Assembly: GCA_910578785.1 (NCBI GenBank)
Contig: CAJTSJ010000006.1
Coordinates: 1 to 64,000 of the forward strand
DNA length: 64,000 nt
Origin: an uncultured Muribaculum sp.
GTDB taxonomy: Bacteria; Bacteroidota; Bacteroidia; Bacteroidales; Muribaculaceae
Direction: 5' to 3'
Positions 18,002-28,024 of the stretch are shown piece by piece. The notes beneath the pieces are model-generated. The model made no database searches, was not told where the DNA came from, and saw nothing but the letters and a program-made list of their open reading frames with translations. Both the position numbers and the translations under genes were made by a program. Position 1 is the first letter of the stretch, and each line of letters begins with the position of its first letter.

Positions 18002-21000
18002 ATGAATCTTACAGATCTTTGCAATCTTCTCCTCACACCACAACGGAAGAAGGCTCTTAAAGCCATCTTATCCGAAGACAAAAACCGGACAGTACGCCTC
18101 AGCGGACTGTCCGGTTCAGCCGCATCCATGCTTATGGCATCACTGCCGGCCATGGAACTGCCAGTAATAGTGGTAGGCGACTCGCTCGACGATGCGGGCT
18201 ACCTCTACCACGACCTCTCACGTATTCTCGGCGAAGAATCCGTGCTAATGTTCCCGTCTGGCTACAAGCGCGCCATAAAGTACGGACAGGTCGACCCGCC
18301 ATCGCAGATCATGCGTAATGAAGTCCTCAATCACTGGGGCTCTGACAGCAACCTGCGTTTTGTAGTCACGTATCCCGAAGCTTTGGCCGAAAAGGTTGCA
18401 TCAAAGAAACTTATCGATGCAAACACCATACGCCTGACCACCGGCAAAGCCGTTGATTTGACAGAGACACAGAAGTGGTTGCGCGCCAACGGATTCCAGC
18501 AGGTCGATTACGTCTACGATCCTGGCCACTTCGCAGTCCGCGGATCCATTCTCGACATATTCGGTTACAGCCACGAAAAGCCGTTCAGAATAGACTTCTT
18601 CGGCGACGAAATCGAATCCATACGCACATTCAACATCGAGACTCAGCTGTCCGAAACGAAACTCGAAAGCATTGCGGTGACATCTGCGACGGCTTCGACC
18701 GCCACCTCAGGCTCGTTGCTCGATTTCACCGGAACTGATGTCACGCTGTGGATGCGCGATGCCGACTACACTATTGAGCGCATAAAGGGGGTGGCCACCG
18801 AATCGTTCAGCGAAAGCGCGATGATAGCCAACGAAGGCGACACGTCGGCCATGAAACAGATAGCCGACCCCGGCATGTTGGAGACAGCAATGGGGAAATG
18901 CAGGAAAATACTCTTTACTTCCGCTCAGGAATCCACCAAATCAGCCTCGGCCTCTATCGACTTCGGATGCACCCCGCAAGGCATATACCACAAAAATTTC
19001 GACCTCATAGCCGCATCGTTCACAAAACTGCTCGACGACGGGTATAAAATATACGTTCTCAGCGATTCCGAAAAACAAATCGAGCGACTCCGCGCCATAT
19101 TCAACGACCGCGGCGATAAAATAGAATTTCAGCCTGTCATATCTACCGTACATGAGGGATTTGTAGACCATGGAACAAGAATCTGCGTATTCACCGACCA
19201 CCAGATTTTCGACCGGTTCCACAAATATAATCTTAAGAGCGACCGCGCACGCTCCGGAAAGCTTGCCCTGTCGCTAAAAGAACTCGGACAAATCGAGCCG
19301 GGAGATTACGTCGTACACGTGGACCATGGCATCGGGCGTTTCGGAGGCCTCATACGTACGGAAGTCAACGGACGCATGCAGGAAATGATAAAGCTTATCT
19401 ACTCCAACAACGACCTTCTGCTCGTAAGCATCCATAACCTCCACAAACTGTCGAAGTATCGAGGCAAAGAGGGCGCCGAGCCAAGAATCAACCGTCTCGG
19501 CAACGGTGCGTGGGGCAAGATGAAAGAGCGCACGAAATCGAAGCTCAAGGACATCGCCCGCGACCTGATTAAGCTATATGCCGCCAGAAAAGACGAACAG
19601 GGATTCGCCTACTCGCCTGACAGCTACCTGCAGCATGAACTGGAAGCATCGTTCATATACGAAGACACTCCCGACCAGCTTACGGCCACACAAGCCGTCA
19701 AGGCCGACATGGAATCGCCTCGCCCCATGGACCGACTGATATGCGGCGACGTAGGATTCGGCAAAACCGAGATTGCTATACGAGCCGCGTTCAAAGCCGC
19801 CACCGACGGCAAACAGACAGCCGTGCTCGTGCCGACTACCGTGCTTGCCTACCAACACTTCAACACTTTCAGCGAACGACTTAAAGATTTCCCTGTAAGG
19901 GTCGACTACCTGTCGAGAGCACGGACCGCAAAGGAGACTAAGCAGATTCTCGCCGATCTGGAGGAAGGAAAAATTGACATCGTCATAGGCACACACAAAC
20001 TCATCGGCAAGGGTGTCAAGTTCAAAGACCTCGGACTGCTGATTGTCGACGAAGAACAAAAGTTCGGAGTCGCTGTCAAAGAGAAGCTCAAGCAGATGAA
20101 GGTCAACGTCGACACGCTGACCATGTCGGCAACCCCCATACCACGTACGCTCCAATTCTCATTAATGGGAGCAAGAGACCTGTCGGCCATAACCACGCCT
20201 CCCACCAACCGCTATCCGATACTGACATCTGTCAACGCCCTTACAGACGACATAATCGAAGAAGCCGTCAACTTTGAGATGTCGCGCAACGGACAGGTGT
20301 TCCTCGTCAATCCGCGCATAGAAGGACTCTATGAGCTTGAGACCATGATAAAGCGCGTAGTCCCTGACGCACGCACAATAGTAGCCCACGGGCAGATGCC
20401 TCCGGAAAAGCTTGAAAAGGCCATAATCGACTTTGCCAACCACGACTACGACGTGCTTCTGGCAACCACTATAATCGAGAGCGGAATCGATATGCCCAAT
20501 GTCAACACAATGATAATCAACAATGCCCAATACTTCGGACTCAGCGAGCTACATCAGCTGAGAGGGCGCGTTGGAAGAAGCAACCGCAAGGCATTCTGCT
20601 ATCTGCTCATCCCGCCGCATGTACCGTTGACTCCGATAGCCCGCCGGCGCATCCAGGCCATCGAAAGCTTCAGCGAACTCGGAAGCGGAATACATATAGC
20701 CATGCAGGACCTCGACATCCGCGGCGCAGGCAACCTGCTTGGAGCCGAACAGTCGGGCTTCATAGCCGACCTCGGATACGAAACATATCAGCGCATTCTT
20801 AAGGAAGCAGTGCTGGAGCTGAAAAACGAAGAATTTTCCGACGTGCTCACGGCCGACGACGGAAGCGCCCGGGACGACAATGAATTTGTGGCCGACTGCT
20901 CTGTTGAAAGCGACATGGAGTTGTTGTTGCCTGCGGACTACGTACCGCAGGAAAGCGAACGCATCAGTCTGTACAAGGAACTTGACGGCATCGAACGCGA

Positions 21001-21352
21001 ACTCGACCTGCAGAGTTTCAAGCTCCGGCTTGAGGACCGCTTCGGCAAAATACCCAAAGTGACCGCCGAGCTTCTGCGCATACCCCGACTGCGTTACCTC
21101 GCCCGCCAGCTCGGTATCGAAAAGGTAATATTAAAGCAACAGTCGATGTATCTGTACTTTGTCGACGAGACCAACAAGGCCTATTACCAATCGCCTATGT
21201 TCGGACGCATACTCAATTTCTATCAGGCATATCCACGCCGATGCCGACTGAGAGAAAAGAATGGCCGGCGAAGCCTGGCAATAAACGATGTGCCCACTGT
21301 CGAAGAAGCCGTAGACATTCTCCATCGGATACTTGCCCTAAAGTCGATTTAG
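18002..21352 (+). CDS. mfd: Transcription-repair coupling factor
   Basis: 1116 residues in the full-length family range. UvrB-like N-terminal part, RNA-polymerase-interacting CarD-like domain (~430-500, PGDYVVHVDHGIGRFGG), superfamily-2 translocase with GDVGFGKT (Lys 588), DEEQ (683-686), SATPIPRTL and the QLRGRVGRS motif, then the C-terminal TRCF domain. It removes RNA polymerase stalled at DNA lesions and recruits UvrA. No frame disruption is seen. Confidence 0.97.
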   Translation: MNLTDLCNLLLTPQRKKALKAILSEDKNRTVRLSGLSGSAASMLMASLPAMELPVIVVGDSLDDAGYLYHDLSRILGEESVLMFPSGYKRAIKYGQVDPPSQIMRNEVLNHWGSDSNLRFVVTYPEALAEKVASKKLIDANTIRLTTGKAVDLTETQKWLRANGFQQVDYVYDPGHFAVRGSILDIFGYSHEKPFRIDFFGDEIESIRTFNIETQLSETKLESIAVTSATASTATSGSLLDFTGTDVTLWMRDADYTIERIKGVATESFSESAMIANEGDTSAMKQIADPGMLETAMGKCRKILFTSAQESTKSASASIDFGCTPQGIYHKNFDLIAASFTKLLDDGYKIYVLSDSEKQIERLRAIFNDRGDKIEFQPVISTVHEGFVDHGTRICVFTDHQIFDRFHKYNLKSDRARSGKLALSLKELGQIEPGDYVVHVDHGIGRFGGLIRTEVNGRMQEMIKLIYSNNDLLLVSIHNLHKLSKYRGKEGAEPRINRLGNGAWGKMKERTKSKLKDIARDLIKLYAARKDEQGFAYSPDSYLQHELEASFIYEDTPDQLTATQAVKADMESPRPMDRLICGDVGFGKTEIAIRAAFKAATDGKQTAVLVPTTVLAYQHFNTFSERLKDFPVRVDYLSRARTAKETKQILADLEEGKIDIVIGTHKLIGKGVKFKDLGLLIVDEEQKFGVAVKEKLKQMKVNVDTLTMSATPIPRTLQFSLMGARDLSAITTPPTNRYPILTSVNALTDDIIEEAVNFEMSRNGQVFLVNPRIEGLYELETMIKRVVPDARTIVAHGQMPPEKLEKAIIDFANHDYDVLLATTIIESGIDMPNVNTMIINNAQYFGLSELHQLRGRVGRSNRKAFCYLLIPPHVPLTPIARRRIQAIESFSELGSGIHIAMQDLDIRGAGNLLGAEQSGFIADLGYETYQRILKEAVLELKNEEFSDVLTADDGSARDDNEFVADCSVESDMELLLPADYVPQESERISLYKELDGIERELDLQSFKLRLEDRFGKIPKVTAELLRIPRLRYLARQLGIEKVILKQQSMYLYFVDETNKAYYQSPMFGRILNFYQAYPRRCRLREKNGRRSLAINDVPTVEEAVDILHRILALKSI

Positions 21353-21424
21353 CAAAAATCAAAATCGGCTCTACGTGTGTTATATATAGTGAACACCACG
21401 TTTCACTATATATTGACTACCGAT

Positions 21425-22159
21425 ATGAATCTGACGGATAAACAGAAGTCCCATATCACGACTTTTCTATACATGACAGTGCTGTTGCTGTCGTTAGGAT
21501 TGATAATATTTGTATCGATTGACACCTTCGAGGGTGTCAACTTCCTGGAAAACGGATATTATATGACCTACCAGCTGTGGGTATGCATAATATTCGTGAT
21601 ATACTTCTTCGTGGAATACCATCTTGCCGAGGACAAGTGGCAATACGTCAAACGCAGATGGATTTTTCTGGTACTGTCCATTCCGTACCTTAACATCATC
21701 AACCTTTTCAACATCAACTTTTCGCCGGAAGAGCTGTACTTCATAAGGTTTATTCCGCTTGCACGCGGAGCCTTGGCCTTGTCGATCATCATAGGCTACA
21801 TGACCCACAACAGAATCTCATCGTTGTTTCTGTCATATATAGTCATAATGCTGTCAATCATTTACTTTGCCAGCCTGATATTCCTTGAACGCGAACAACC
21901 TGTCAATAATCTCGTGCCCAACTACGGAGCGGCCCTATGGTGGGCGCTTATGGACGCGACCACCATAGGGTCGTATATTTATCCGGTGACAGTAACGGGC
22001 AAGATTCTCGCCGTCATACTCGCGGCGTTGGGGATGATGATGTTCCCGCTGTTTACGGTATATATCACCAATTGGGTACAACGCTACAACCGGCGCCACA
22101 ACCCCACATTGTTTGACGATGAATTTACCGACAACCGTTATAAGCGGGACAAAAGCTGA
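21425..22159 (+). CDS. Potassium-channel-like membrane protein with an atypical selectivity filter
   Basis: 244 residues from the ATG chosen here (MNLTDKQ; an earlier in-frame ATG at 21377 adds 16 residues directly after mfd). Several hydrophobic segments are followed by a pore-loop-like region, WWALMDATTIGSYIYPVTVTGK, and a last membrane helix. The layout matches two-pore-segment voltage-gated-like K+ channels, where the filter reads TTVGYGDxxP. Here it reads TTIGSYIYP, so the GYG is GSY. Either selectivity is changed or the protein is not a K+ channel. No cytoplasmic RCK/TrkA domain is present. It lies 72 nt after mfd. Confidence 0.7.
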   Translation: MNLTDKQKSHITTFLYMTVLLLSLGLIIFVSIDTFEGVNFLENGYYMTYQLWVCIIFVIYFFVEYHLAEDKWQYVKRRWIFLVLSIPYLNIINLFNINFSPEELYFIRFIPLARGALALSIIIGYMTHNRISSLFLSYIVIMLSIIYFASLIFLEREQPVNNLVPNYGAALWWALMDATTIGSYIYPVTVTGKILAVILAALGMMMFPLFTVYITNWVQRYNRRHNPTLFDDEFTDNRYKRDKS

Positions 22160-22187
22160 CGAGACTTTGTGCCGTCAACATCTGCTC

Positions 22188-23390
22188 TCAGACTTTATAT
22201 TCACGCGCAAGGCCGCCCTCGCCCGTCTCGCGGTAAATCGACGGCAAATCATGACCTGTCTGCTTCATCACCTCCACTACGCGGTCAAACGACACCCGAT
22301 GGTCGCCGTCGGTGAACGCGGAATAAAGATTTGAGTCCAACGCCCTGGCCGCCGCATAGGCATTGCGCTCTATACACGGTATCTGGACAAGTCCGCACAC
22401 CGGGTCGCAAGTCATGCCGAGATGGTGCTCCAATCCCATTTCGGCGGCATATTCTATCTGAGCCGGACTTCCACCGAACAGCTGATTGGCCGCGGCCGCG
22501 GCCATGGCGCATGCCACTCCGACCTCGCCCTGGCAACCTACCTCAGCCCCGGATACCGAGGCATTGTGTTTGACGATATTGCCAATAAGAGCGGCCGTGG
22601 CAAGTGCCCGGCAGATGCGCGAATCAGAGAAGTCACGGCTTTTCTGCAGATGGTAAAGCACGGCCGGAACCACGCCGCACGACCCACATGTAGGCGCCGT
22701 CACGATGACACCGCCCGAGGCATTTTCCTCGGCGACGGCAAGCGCGTAGGCAAACACCAGCCCGCGCGACTGAAGATTCGATTTATAGCCCGTGGCGCGA
22801 ACGAAATATGAGTTTGCCCTTCTGCGCAGATTCAACGGACCCGGCAGCACGCCTTCGCGGTCAAGTCCGCGCTCGACGCTTTCGCGCATGGTCTTCCACA
22901 CTTCCGCAAGAAAGTCCCATATATCAGGCGATTCACACTGTTCTACATATTCCCAATAAGTACGGCCTGTACGACGGCACCATTCAAGGATGTCGGTCAT
23001 GCTGTTCATGTCATAGACATCCTGGTTGACAGCCGGCGCCACACCCTCTTCTGCAAGATCTCCGCCTCCGATACTGAACACCGTCCATGTGTCCGTTACC
23101 TTGCCCTCGGCATCGAGAGCTTCAAAAAGCATGCCGTTGGGGTGGAAAGGAAGGAATATCTGCGGTTCCCATATCAGCTCCACCGGAGCATGAGGCTGCA
23201 GAGTGTCAATAATGGCCACGTCGGTCATGTGTCCTTTACCGGTGGCGGCAAGACTGCCGTACAAAGTCACCCTGAACGAAGCCGCGTCGGGATTCTTCTT
23301 CAGGAACCGGGAAGCCGCGCTGCGCGGCCCCATAGTGTGGCTGCTAGACGGGCCTGTACCTATCTTATATAAGTCCTTAATGCTTTTCAT
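22188..23390 (-). CDS. sdaA: L-serine ammonia-lyase (iron-sulfur type, single chain)
   Basis: 400 residues. The N-terminal KIGTGPSSSHTMGP motif, the APTCGSCGVVPAVLYHL block, GCQGEVGVACAMAAAA and CDPVCGLVQIPCIERNA are the 4Fe-4S serine dehydratase hallmarks; the cluster cysteines lie in the last blocks. It converts L-serine to pyruvate and ammonia. Alpha and beta parts are fused, as in other Bacteroidetes. It starts 4 nt after the SPFH gene stop, forming an apparent nfeD-SPFH-sdaA operon, an arrangement whose logic is unclear. Confidence 0.95.
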   Translation of the reverse strand: MKSIKDLYKIGTGPSSSHTMGPRSAASRFLKKNPDAASFRVTLYGSLAATGKGHMTDVAIIDTLQPHAPVELIWEPQIFLPFHPNGMLFEALDAEGKVTDTWTVFSIGGGDLAEEGVAPAVNQDVYDMNSMTDILEWCRRTGRTYWEYVEQCESPDIWDFLAEVWKTMRESVERGLDREGVLPGPLNLRRRANSYFVRATGYKSNLQSRGLVFAYALAVAEENASGGVIVTAPTCGSCGVVPAVLYHLQKSRDFSDSRICRALATAALIGNIVKHNASVSGAEVGCQGEVGVACAMAAAAANQLFGGSPAQIEYAAEMGLEHHLGMTCDPVCGLVQIPCIERNAYAAARALDSNLYSAFTDGDHRVSFDRVVEVMKQTGHDLPSIYRETGEGGLAREYKV

Positions 23391-23394
23391 CGTG

Positions 23395-24375
23395 TCACTG
23401 CTTGTTGAACATCTCCTTTATAGAGCCAATCGAACTGAGCACACCGGAGGCTTCATACGGTATATAGACTGTCTTATTGTCCTGTCCTGAAGTCATCTCC
23501 TTCAATGTCTCAATATATTTCATTGCAAGCATATAGGTCGCGGGGTCTGTCTTTGACGCCTTGATAGCTTCGGCCACGCGGGTGATGGCTTCGGCTTCTG
23601 CCTGGGCGGTAAGCACCTTGGCTCGTGCCTCTCCCTCGGCACGCAGAATCTCAGATTCCTTGACTGCCGTGGCCTGGTTTATCTGCGACTGCTTTTCACC
23701 CTCCGACAGCAGAATCAGCGAAGTCTTCTGTCCCTCGGCGTTAAGAATCTCTGCACGGCGGTTACGCTCGGCCTGCATCTGCTTCTCCATGGCCTCGCGC
23801 ACGCTCTTTGGCGGCGTGATGTCCTGGAGCTCGACACGGTTTACCTTTACACCCCATTTATTTGTAACCTCGTCAAGTATTATCTGCAGACGCGAGTTGA
23901 TTGTGTCGCGCGACGACAAAGTCTGGTCAAGCTCAAGCTCGCCAATGACATTACGGAGCGAGGTCTGAGTCAGTTTTTCAAGCGCGTTTGGCAGATTGTC
24001 AATCTCATACACGGCCTTCTTGGCATCGACTATCTGGAAGTAGAGCAACGCATTAATCTCGGTAGTCACATTGTCCTTCGTGATTACCTGCTGCGAGGGG
24101 AAGTCATAGACCTGTTCGCGCAAATCTATGGAAGTCGACGAGGTTATGCGCACTATGCTCTGTCCGTTGATAGCGGTCTCCACACGGCGGGTGTAGACCA
24201 TCTTGGGCTTGTCGATAAACGGCCAGATTATGTTCAGACCGGGTCCGAGCACACTGTGAAAACGTCCCAGACGCTCTATGACGCGAGTCTCGGACTGCGG
24301 AACTATCTTGACTCCTGCCGATACGATGATTATGCCTATCAGCACCAGAAGTCCCAATAAAATATAAGTACCCAT
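23395..24375 (-). CDS. SPFH/band-7 membrane protein (QmcA/stomatin-like)
   Basis: 326 residues: an N-terminal membrane helix (1-22), the SPFH domain (VPQSETRVIERLGRFHSVLGPGLN...), a long Ala/Glu-rich coiled coil (~185-265), and a tail. Such proteins oligomerise into membrane microdomain cages and often pair with NfeD proteins, as here: the nfeD gene lies just upstream (15-nt gap). Function beyond membrane organisation or protease regulation is not established from sequence. Confidence 0.93.
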   Translation of the reverse strand: MGTYILLGLLVLIGIIIVSAGVKIVPQSETRVIERLGRFHSVLGPGLNIIWPFIDKPKMVYTRRVETAINGQSIVRITSSTSIDLREQVYDFPSQQVITKDNVTTEINALLYFQIVDAKKAVYEIDNLPNALEKLTQTSLRNVIGELELDQTLSSRDTINSRLQIILDEVTNKWGVKVNRVELQDITPPKSVREAMEKQMQAERNRRAEILNAEGQKTSLILLSEGEKQSQINQATAVKESEILRAEGEARAKVLTAQAEAEAITRVAEAIKASKTDPATYMLAMKYIETLKEMTSGQDNKTVYIPYEASGVLSSIGSIKEMFNKQ

Positions 24376-24390
24376 ATTAATTTAAGTTTT

Positions 24391-24834
24391 TTAGATTGCT
24401 TTTACTATAAGAATTATACTGTCGTAGCCGACCACCTTGACCCTGCGGCCATGGCCTATGGCTTCACCGTCGGCACCGCGTATCTGCCAGCTGTCGCCGT
24501 CGATGCGCATACGGCCGAGTCCGCCGTCGGCGGGTATCTCCCGCTCCACCACAGCTTCGCGTCCGATAAGGGCGTTCATGTTGCTGTTGTAGTCTTCACG
24601 GTGAGCTTTACGGCCTTTACGGATACGGTTGACCAACGGTGCGAGAAATATAAATGACAGCACCACACCCGCCACCATGGCAATCAGTTGTGCCTCAATG
24701 CCAAACCCGGCCATACCGCACACAGAAGCGACCAGTGCACCGACAGCCAGACAAAACGAGGCTATAAAACCTGTAATCAGCTCCACCACCATAAGCACGG
24801 CGGCCACAATCAGCCAAATAATCCAGAATTCCAT
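24391..24834 (-). CDS. NfeD-family membrane protein
   Basis: 147 residues with two or three N-terminal membrane segments (1-75) and a C-terminal OB-fold domain (LIGREAVVEREI, GRMRIDGDSWQIRGADGEAIGHGRRVKVVG). This is the short NfeD form (without the protease part) that works with the adjacent SPFH protein. First gene of the nfeD-SPFH-sdaA group. Confidence 0.9.
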   Translation of the reverse strand: MEFWIIWLIVAAVLMVVELITGFIASFCLAVGALVASVCGMAGFGIEAQLIAMVAGVVLSFIFLAPLVNRIRKGRKAHREDYNSNMNALIGREAVVEREIPADGGLGRMRIDGDSWQIRGADGEAIGHGRRVKVVGYDSIILIVKAI

Positions 24835-24881
24835 ATATTGCGTTATTTTATCAGATTTTCGTTCAGACTTGCCGGTATGTG

Positions 24882-26234
24882 TCAGCGCGTGGCCGCATGA
24901 ATCTTGACAGGAATTGACGTATTGTCCTGCACTCCGGTAAACTGTCCTGCACCACGGCCTACAGCGAATACCGGAACAGGGTTGCCGGTATGGCTGCGGT
25001 TGATGAATGCAGTGCCTACACGGCTGTTGAACACATCGAACACTCTGGTCACAAACTCGTCAAACGAATTATACAATCCCTTCTCATCGTTGCTTTGACG
25101 GGCTACGAAGGTCTTATTGAAAGCGTCCTTAAGCATCTGCTCCTGGCGTTCGTTTACCTTTACGGCATCCCAGAGACCAAGCTTTTCAGAAAGGAACGAC
25201 TTCATTTCATCCCATTCGACATTCTTCGATTCGCGTATAAGCGTACGGAAATAGTGGGCCATTGCGTCCTTGCTTATGCGCTGATTATCAATGACAGCGA
25301 GATTCACCGAGTTGGCAAGCGCCATACCCCCGGTGTCGTGGTCGGCAGTAACCACAATCAGGGTTTCCTCCGGATGCTTCAGATAAAAATCATAAGCCAC
25401 ACGTATGGCATCCTGAAAAGCAAGAATCTCCTTTATAACCGCTCCGCCGTCATTGGCATGCGCGGCATGGTCGATATTACCGCCCTCCACCATCATGAAG
25501 AAACGTTCAGGCGAAGTTTTCTCCATGTGGTCCAAAGCCATACGGGTCATATCGACGAGCTTCATGTCTTCGGCCATAGAGTCGATGGTGTAGCCTATAT
25601 CCGACTTGTCCTGCGGGCTGAGAAGCACCAGTTTTCGGGCATCGGCGGGTACTTCTGCGTCAGTGCCTCGAAGCAGGGTGTATCCGTTCTCTTTAAGACG
25701 TTCGGCTATGTCATTGTCCTTCTTCATTCCCGACAGATTACCGCCTCCGATAAAGTCGTAGCCCGACACTGCCGCCTCGCAGTCAATCTCATAGCGCATA
25801 TTACGGTCGCGCTGATGGGCATAGAATGCGGCCGGCGTCGCGTCGTCGGCGCTTACCGACGTCAGCACAGCCACGCCCCATCCCTCATCCTTCAATTCAC
25901 GGGCCACTGAACGATATGATTCCGACTGGTCAGGCGACATTCCCACCGTATAATTTTTAGTTTTCTTACCTGTGGCAAGAGCTGTTCCAGCCGCGGCCGA
26001 GTCTGTCACCGGAGATGATGCCGAATAAGTGGTCACTATGCCGGCTACCGGAAACTGCTGCATCAACAACGGGTCAGTGTTGCCGAGAACCATACGGTTA
26101 TAATACTGAGCGGCATTCACATGGCCCATGCCCATGCCGTCGCCGATAAAATAGAATACATACTTTGCCTGAGCGTGTGCCATCAAAGCCAATACAGAGG
26201 CACCGCAGAATACAACCAATCGTTTAAGATTCAT
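24882..26234 (-). CDS. Alkaline phosphatase
   Basis: About 450 residues from the start preferred here (MNLKRLVVF, ATG at 26234; an ATG at 26249 is also in frame). Signal peptide to about residue 22, then YFIGDGMGMGHVNAAQ (metal site), VTDSAAAGTALATGKKT with the nucleophilic Ser, GGNIDHAAHANDG and TADHDTGGMA, all characteristic of PhoA-type phosphomonoesterases. It is exported to the periplasm to release phosphate from organic phosphates. A -7 box (26263-26270) lies close upstream and argues for the later start. No Pho box was assessed. Confidence 0.95.
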   Translation of the reverse strand: MNLKRLVVFCGASVLALMAHAQAKYVFYFIGDGMGMGHVNAAQYYNRMVLGNTDPLLMQQFPVAGIVTTYSASSPVTDSAAAGTALATGKKTKNYTVGMSPDQSESYRSVARELKDEGWGVAVLTSVSADDATPAAFYAHQRDRNMRYEIDCEAAVSGYDFIGGGNLSGMKKDNDIAERLKENGYTLLRGTDAEVPADARKLVLLSPQDKSDIGYTIDSMAEDMKLVDMTRMALDHMEKTSPERFFMMVEGGNIDHAAHANDGGAVIKEILAFQDAIRVAYDFYLKHPEETLIVVTADHDTGGMALANSVNLAVIDNQRISKDAMAHYFRTLIRESKNVEWDEMKSFLSEKLGLWDAVKVNERQEQMLKDAFNKTFVARQSNDEKGLYNSFDEFVTRVFDVFNSRVGTAFINRSHTGNPVPVFAVGRGAGQFTGVQDNTSIPVKIHAATR

Positions 26235-26262
26235 ATTTAAGGTCAACATTTTGTTTATATCA

Positions 26263-26270
26263 CAAAATTA
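26263..26270 (-). promoter_or_regulatory. Probable -7 box of the alkaline phosphatase gene
   Basis: Reads TAATTTTG on the minus strand, an exact TAnnTTTG match. Its position only ~29 nt before the ATG at 26234 supports that start codon. No clear -33 box. Confidence 0.45.
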
Positions 26271-26380
26271 CAAAAAAATTCCGTATCTCCTTATCTCTTT
26301 TCAATTAAGAGCCGAAATAATCCATTACCGTCATTCATAGCCATGTCGAAATTCCTGTTTCCATAAAAAACTTGAAAATA

Positions 26381-26421
26381 GATAGCCGATAATCGGCTTT
26401 TTGTGCCAATCACCGGCTATC
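26381..26421 (-). terminator. Stem-loop downstream of the MscS gene
   Basis: GATAGCCG (26381-26388) pairs with CGGCTATC (26414-26421); a nested alternative AGCCGAT-A-ATCGGCT followed by TTTTT reads on the plus strand (26384-26403). On the minus strand the outer stem is followed by TATTTTC. It could work as a terminator in both directions between the MscS gene and the alkaline phosphatase upstream region. Confidence 0.5.
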
Positions 26422-26447
26422 ATCTACTCTTTAAAAATCATGTAAGC

Positions 26448-27914
26448 TTATGACGCCGCGACGTCGTGCTGTCCTGAGTCAGGCGTGGCGACCTTGGACG
26501 GCCGGTCAACGAGAAACGGTTCGGGTAGACCGAAAATGGTGTCGGGGTCCTTGCCGGAGATATATCCTTCGAGAATCGTTCCACGGTCGGTCGGAGCCTG
26601 GAATGCAACAAGATCGAATTTGTGCAGCATGGCGGCCAGATGTTCGAACACAGTGTCCATAATCGCCTCGTATGGAAACCATTTTGAAGTCGAAGTGAAG
26701 CAATAGACCTGGAAAGGCACACCGTTGCCAGTCTGCGGCAATGTCGACACGAAGCAGTCGCTCGTGTGAGAGATATATGGCGAAGCATCAAGCCACATCT
26801 TCATATATGCACGGAACAGTCCGAGGTTGGTATCGATAGTACCGTCAACCAGTCCTTCTGAATTGTTGATGTCCTCGACCTTTCCAGCCGCCTTCTGGGC
26901 AAGCTTCTTGGTGATGTAATCGTCCATGAATGGTACCTTACGGATATCATCAAGCATTTCAGGAGTGGTCGGCTTAATACTGTCGCCGTCAATCGTATAG
27001 CTACGCTGTATGCGACGTGTATTGCTCAACTGCATCGAACGGTAGTTTGTGAAACTTCCGCTTACCAGACTGTAAGGAGGCACACATGTAGTGGTCTTGT
27101 CCCAGTTAAGAACCTTTACGGAAGTCAGCGTCACCTCCGTTACAGTGCCGTTGGCATCGGTTCCGTTAATCTTAATCCAGTCGCCCACATGAAGGCTGTC
27201 GTTCTCCGACAACTGGACTCCGGCCACAACTCCAAGAATACTGTCCTTGAACACCAGCATCAGCACAGCGGCAAACGCACCAAGACCGGCAAGCAACGAT
27301 GCCGGCGACTTATCCACAAGTACCGCTACGGCCACTATTGCGGCCACTATCCATATTATTCCCTGAATAAGCTGTACCAGACCGTTTAAAGGCAACCGAC
27401 GCTTGTTGCGCCGGCTGTCAACATTGCTCCATATCGCACCGACCAACGCTACAAGAGCGCAACCGACGACAAAAATGACATAAATCACAGTTATCTTGGT
27501 AAGCCACTGGGCCACATCGGAGTGAGTGGCAACCAGCGTGAACTGAATCAATACCAAAAAGACCAGCGCGGGAATCACCCGGCAGACTTTTATAAAGAAG
27601 TTCTTATCTCGGAGCGCCTGATAAAGTGCCCCGTCGAGTTTCCGGCTGAACTTCCGCAGGATGCCCAGTACGGCCCATTGCGTGACATATCCCACAACAA
27701 GCGCCAAAGCAAACACCACAAGGGCATAAACCACGAGTACCGCGGTCTTGTCTGATTCCAGACCTATCGGCTTCAACACCCCGTCGACAACCTTCAGCAA
27801 AAATGTCGCCACAGCATACGAACTGTCGTGAGCGTCAGGTGCGATTTCGCCTAAGACCCCTCCCGCTTTGGCGACATGGTCCGATGCGATAATATTAGTT
27901 GAGATGCAAAACAT
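26448..27914 (-). CDS. MscS-family mechanosensitive ion channel (YbdG-like)
   Basis: 488 residues with about five membrane segments in the first 230 residues, then the MscS pore helix and beta domain (GLGAFAAVLMLVFKDSILGVVAGVQLSENDSLHVGDWIKI, TVTEVTLTSVKVLNWDKTT, NYRSMQLSNTRRI) and a C-terminal alpha/beta domain. The length and layout fit the YbdG/MscM subgroup. It releases osmolytes on hypo-osmotic shock. The first 15 residues are polar and the start may lie further inside. Confidence 0.92.
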   Translation of the reverse strand: MFCISTNIIASDHVAKAGGVLGEIAPDAHDSSYAVATFLLKVVDGVLKPIGLESDKTAVLVVYALVVFALALVVGYVTQWAVLGILRKFSRKLDGALYQALRDKNFFIKVCRVIPALVFLVLIQFTLVATHSDVAQWLTKITVIYVIFVVGCALVALVGAIWSNVDSRRNKRRLPLNGLVQLIQGIIWIVAAIVAVAVLVDKSPASLLAGLGAFAAVLMLVFKDSILGVVAGVQLSENDSLHVGDWIKINGTDANGTVTEVTLTSVKVLNWDKTTTCVPPYSLVSGSFTNYRSMQLSNTRRIQRSYTIDGDSIKPTTPEMLDDIRKVPFMDDYITKKLAQKAAGKVEDINNSEGLVDGTIDTNLGLFRAYMKMWLDASPYISHTSDCFVSTLPQTGNGVPFQVYCFTSTSKWFPYEAIMDTVFEHLAAMLHKFDLVAFQAPTDRGTILEGYISGKDPDTIFGLPEPFLVDRPSKVATPDSGQHDVAAS

Positions 27915-28024
27915 GACGAATCATTTAAAAATTTAACTAATATTACGACAATCGAACCGCATCAATTGTTCGGAGGCATTCTAAAAAGAGTAATGTGGGG
28001 GTAAATCCTGCCCTAAACCCGGCC

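Noticed and set aside
26384..26403. A plus-strand terminator AGCCGAT-A-ATCGGCT-TTTTT
   Set aside because: It has only 1 nt between the arms and no plus-strand gene upstream; the outer stem read on the minus strand explains the sequence better, so I did not list it as a separate terminator.
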